Source: Pseudomonas tritici
Lineage (GTDB): Bacteria > Pseudomonadota > Gammaproteobacteria > Pseudomonadales > Pseudomonadaceae
DNA: 64,000 bases
Direction of reading: 5' to 3'
Assembly: GCF_014268275.3 (NCBI RefSeq)
Contig: NZ_CP077084.1
Span: forward strand, 2,604,001 to 2,668,000
Position numbers and translations under genes: made by a program. Shown here piece by piece: positions 63,513-64,000 of this stretch (position 1 is the first letter of the stretch; each line of letters begins with the position of its first letter). Below the pieces are notes generated by a model. That model was not told the DNA's origin. It worked only from the letters and a program-made list of their open reading frames with translations, and searched no databases.

Positions 63513-64000
63513 TTATTTGTAGCGCTGCTCAAACACCGCCACCTGTTCCGGCTTGATTAGCTCAAACGGCACCCACACTTCCGATTCAATCGGCTCGCCC
63601 TTGATCATCCGGATCGCCGCCTGCACCGCTTGGGTTGCCTGGGCTTTCGGGTCCTGAAACACCGACGCCGTCAGCAAGCCACGCTTGATCGCCGCCAGGC
63701 CATCGGGCAAGCCGTCGATGCCGATAATCGCCACCTCGCCCTTGGCTTTGCCGGCTTGCTGCAACGCCATGGCTGCGCCAATCGCCATTTCATCGTTGTT
63801 GGCGACGATCGCATCGAACTGTGTACCCGCCAGTAACCAGTTGCTGGTCAAGTCCATGCCCTTGCTGCGTTGCCATTCGGCGCTTTGCTGCTCCACCACC
63901 TTGATGCCGGGAAAGTCCTTGAGCACCTGTTTGGCGCCCTCGGTGCGGTCATGGGTGGCGTTTTGCGCAAGGTCACCCATGATGATCGCCACGTTGCCCT
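63513..64000 (-). CDS. Sugar/inositol ABC transporter substrate-binding protein (5' end outside window)
   Basis: The C-terminal about 162 residues of a periplasmic binding protein of the RbsB type; the frame runs off the window edge. GDLAQNATHDRTEGAKQVL, NWLLAGTQFDAIVANNDEMAIGA and IIGIDGLPDGLAAIKRGLLTASVFQDP are visible. The first phrase resembles myo-inositol-binding proteins of rhizobia and pseudomonads. It lacks any link to the orphan ABC importer at 29.4-31.9 kb other than family. The rest of its operon lies to the right. Confidence 0.85.
   Translation of the reverse strand, partial: GNVAIIMGDLAQNATHDRTEGAKQVLKDFPGIKVVEQQSAEWQRSKGMDLTSNWLLAGTQFDAIVANNDEMAIGAAMALQQAGKAKGEVAIIGIDGLPDGLAAIKRGLLTASVFQDPKAQATQAVQAAIRMIKGEPIESEVWVPFELIKPEQVAVFEQRYK

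Overview
The window comes from a Pseudomonas of the P. fluorescens group. The evidence is the GC-rich coding sequence, the repeated extragenic palindromes built on GTGGGAGC(G/T)GGCTTGC, and genes typical of that group: dauBAR, a gcd-oprB pair, xenA, an xylAFGH operon with XylR, a signal-less pectin lyase and levansucrase. It is chromosomal accessory metabolism. I found no tRNA, rRNA, CRISPR array, transposase or prophage gene.

Layout. 1-1.9 kb: end of an MFS acid-sugar transporter and a glucarate-dehydratase-like enolase. 2-4.5 kb: acyl-CoA synthetase and an XdhC-family protein that appears to have lost its middle. 4.5-9.2 kb: a four-gene two-component operon whose genes overlap by ATGA. 9.4-14.8 kb: a small exported protein, an amino-acid binding protein and the D-arginine racemisation cluster dauBAR. 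14.9-16.4 kb: mmsA with a divergent LysR gene. 16.4-19.1 kb: pectin lyase behind a LexA-like box, and levansucrase with a coupled small leader ORF. 19.3-25.7 kb: D-xylose isomerase, importer and regulator. 25.8-32.6 kb: a polyol/tetrulose-type cluster (SorC regulator, DhaL, DhaK, SDR, ABC ATPase and permease, RpiB-like isomerase). 32.7-36.4 kb: OprB porin and PQQ glucose dehydrogenase. 36.7-42.3 kb: chemoreceptor, bestrophin, and an operon of a double winged-helix protein, a diguanylate cyclase and a phosphodiesterase. 42.3-46.1 kb: ArsR regulator, XenA and a siderophore receptor. 46.1-59.4 kb: a complete oxidative L-arabinose pathway with two transport systems. 59.5-64 kb: glutathione transferases, an AraC regulator with a divergent efflux pump, and the end of another sugar-binding protein.

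How it works together. Much of the window handles plant-derived carbon. Pectin lyase and levansucrase act on plant polymers and sucrose. Gcd and OprB handle glucose. L-arabinose is oxidised to 2-oxoglutarate without phosphorylation, while D-xylose is isomerised; no xylulokinase is present here. The DhaKL/SDR/RpiB-like cluster fits a polyol to tetrulose to tetrulose-phosphate to erythrose-4-phosphate route, which would be an unusual pathway for Pseudomonas; this is inference. Many of these genes have AAnAAnAA motifs just before their ribosome binding sites, the signature of Hfq/Crc catabolite repression.

The most useful new observations are the LexA-type box over the pectin lyase promoter, a palindrome shared by dauB and the convergent binding-protein gene, a near-identical TGATCATnTGATCGGA box at both ends of the tetrulose-cluster divergent promoter, an AATAGTYCTACTA motif shared by two distant arabinose promoters, and the missing binding protein of the tetrulose ABC importer.
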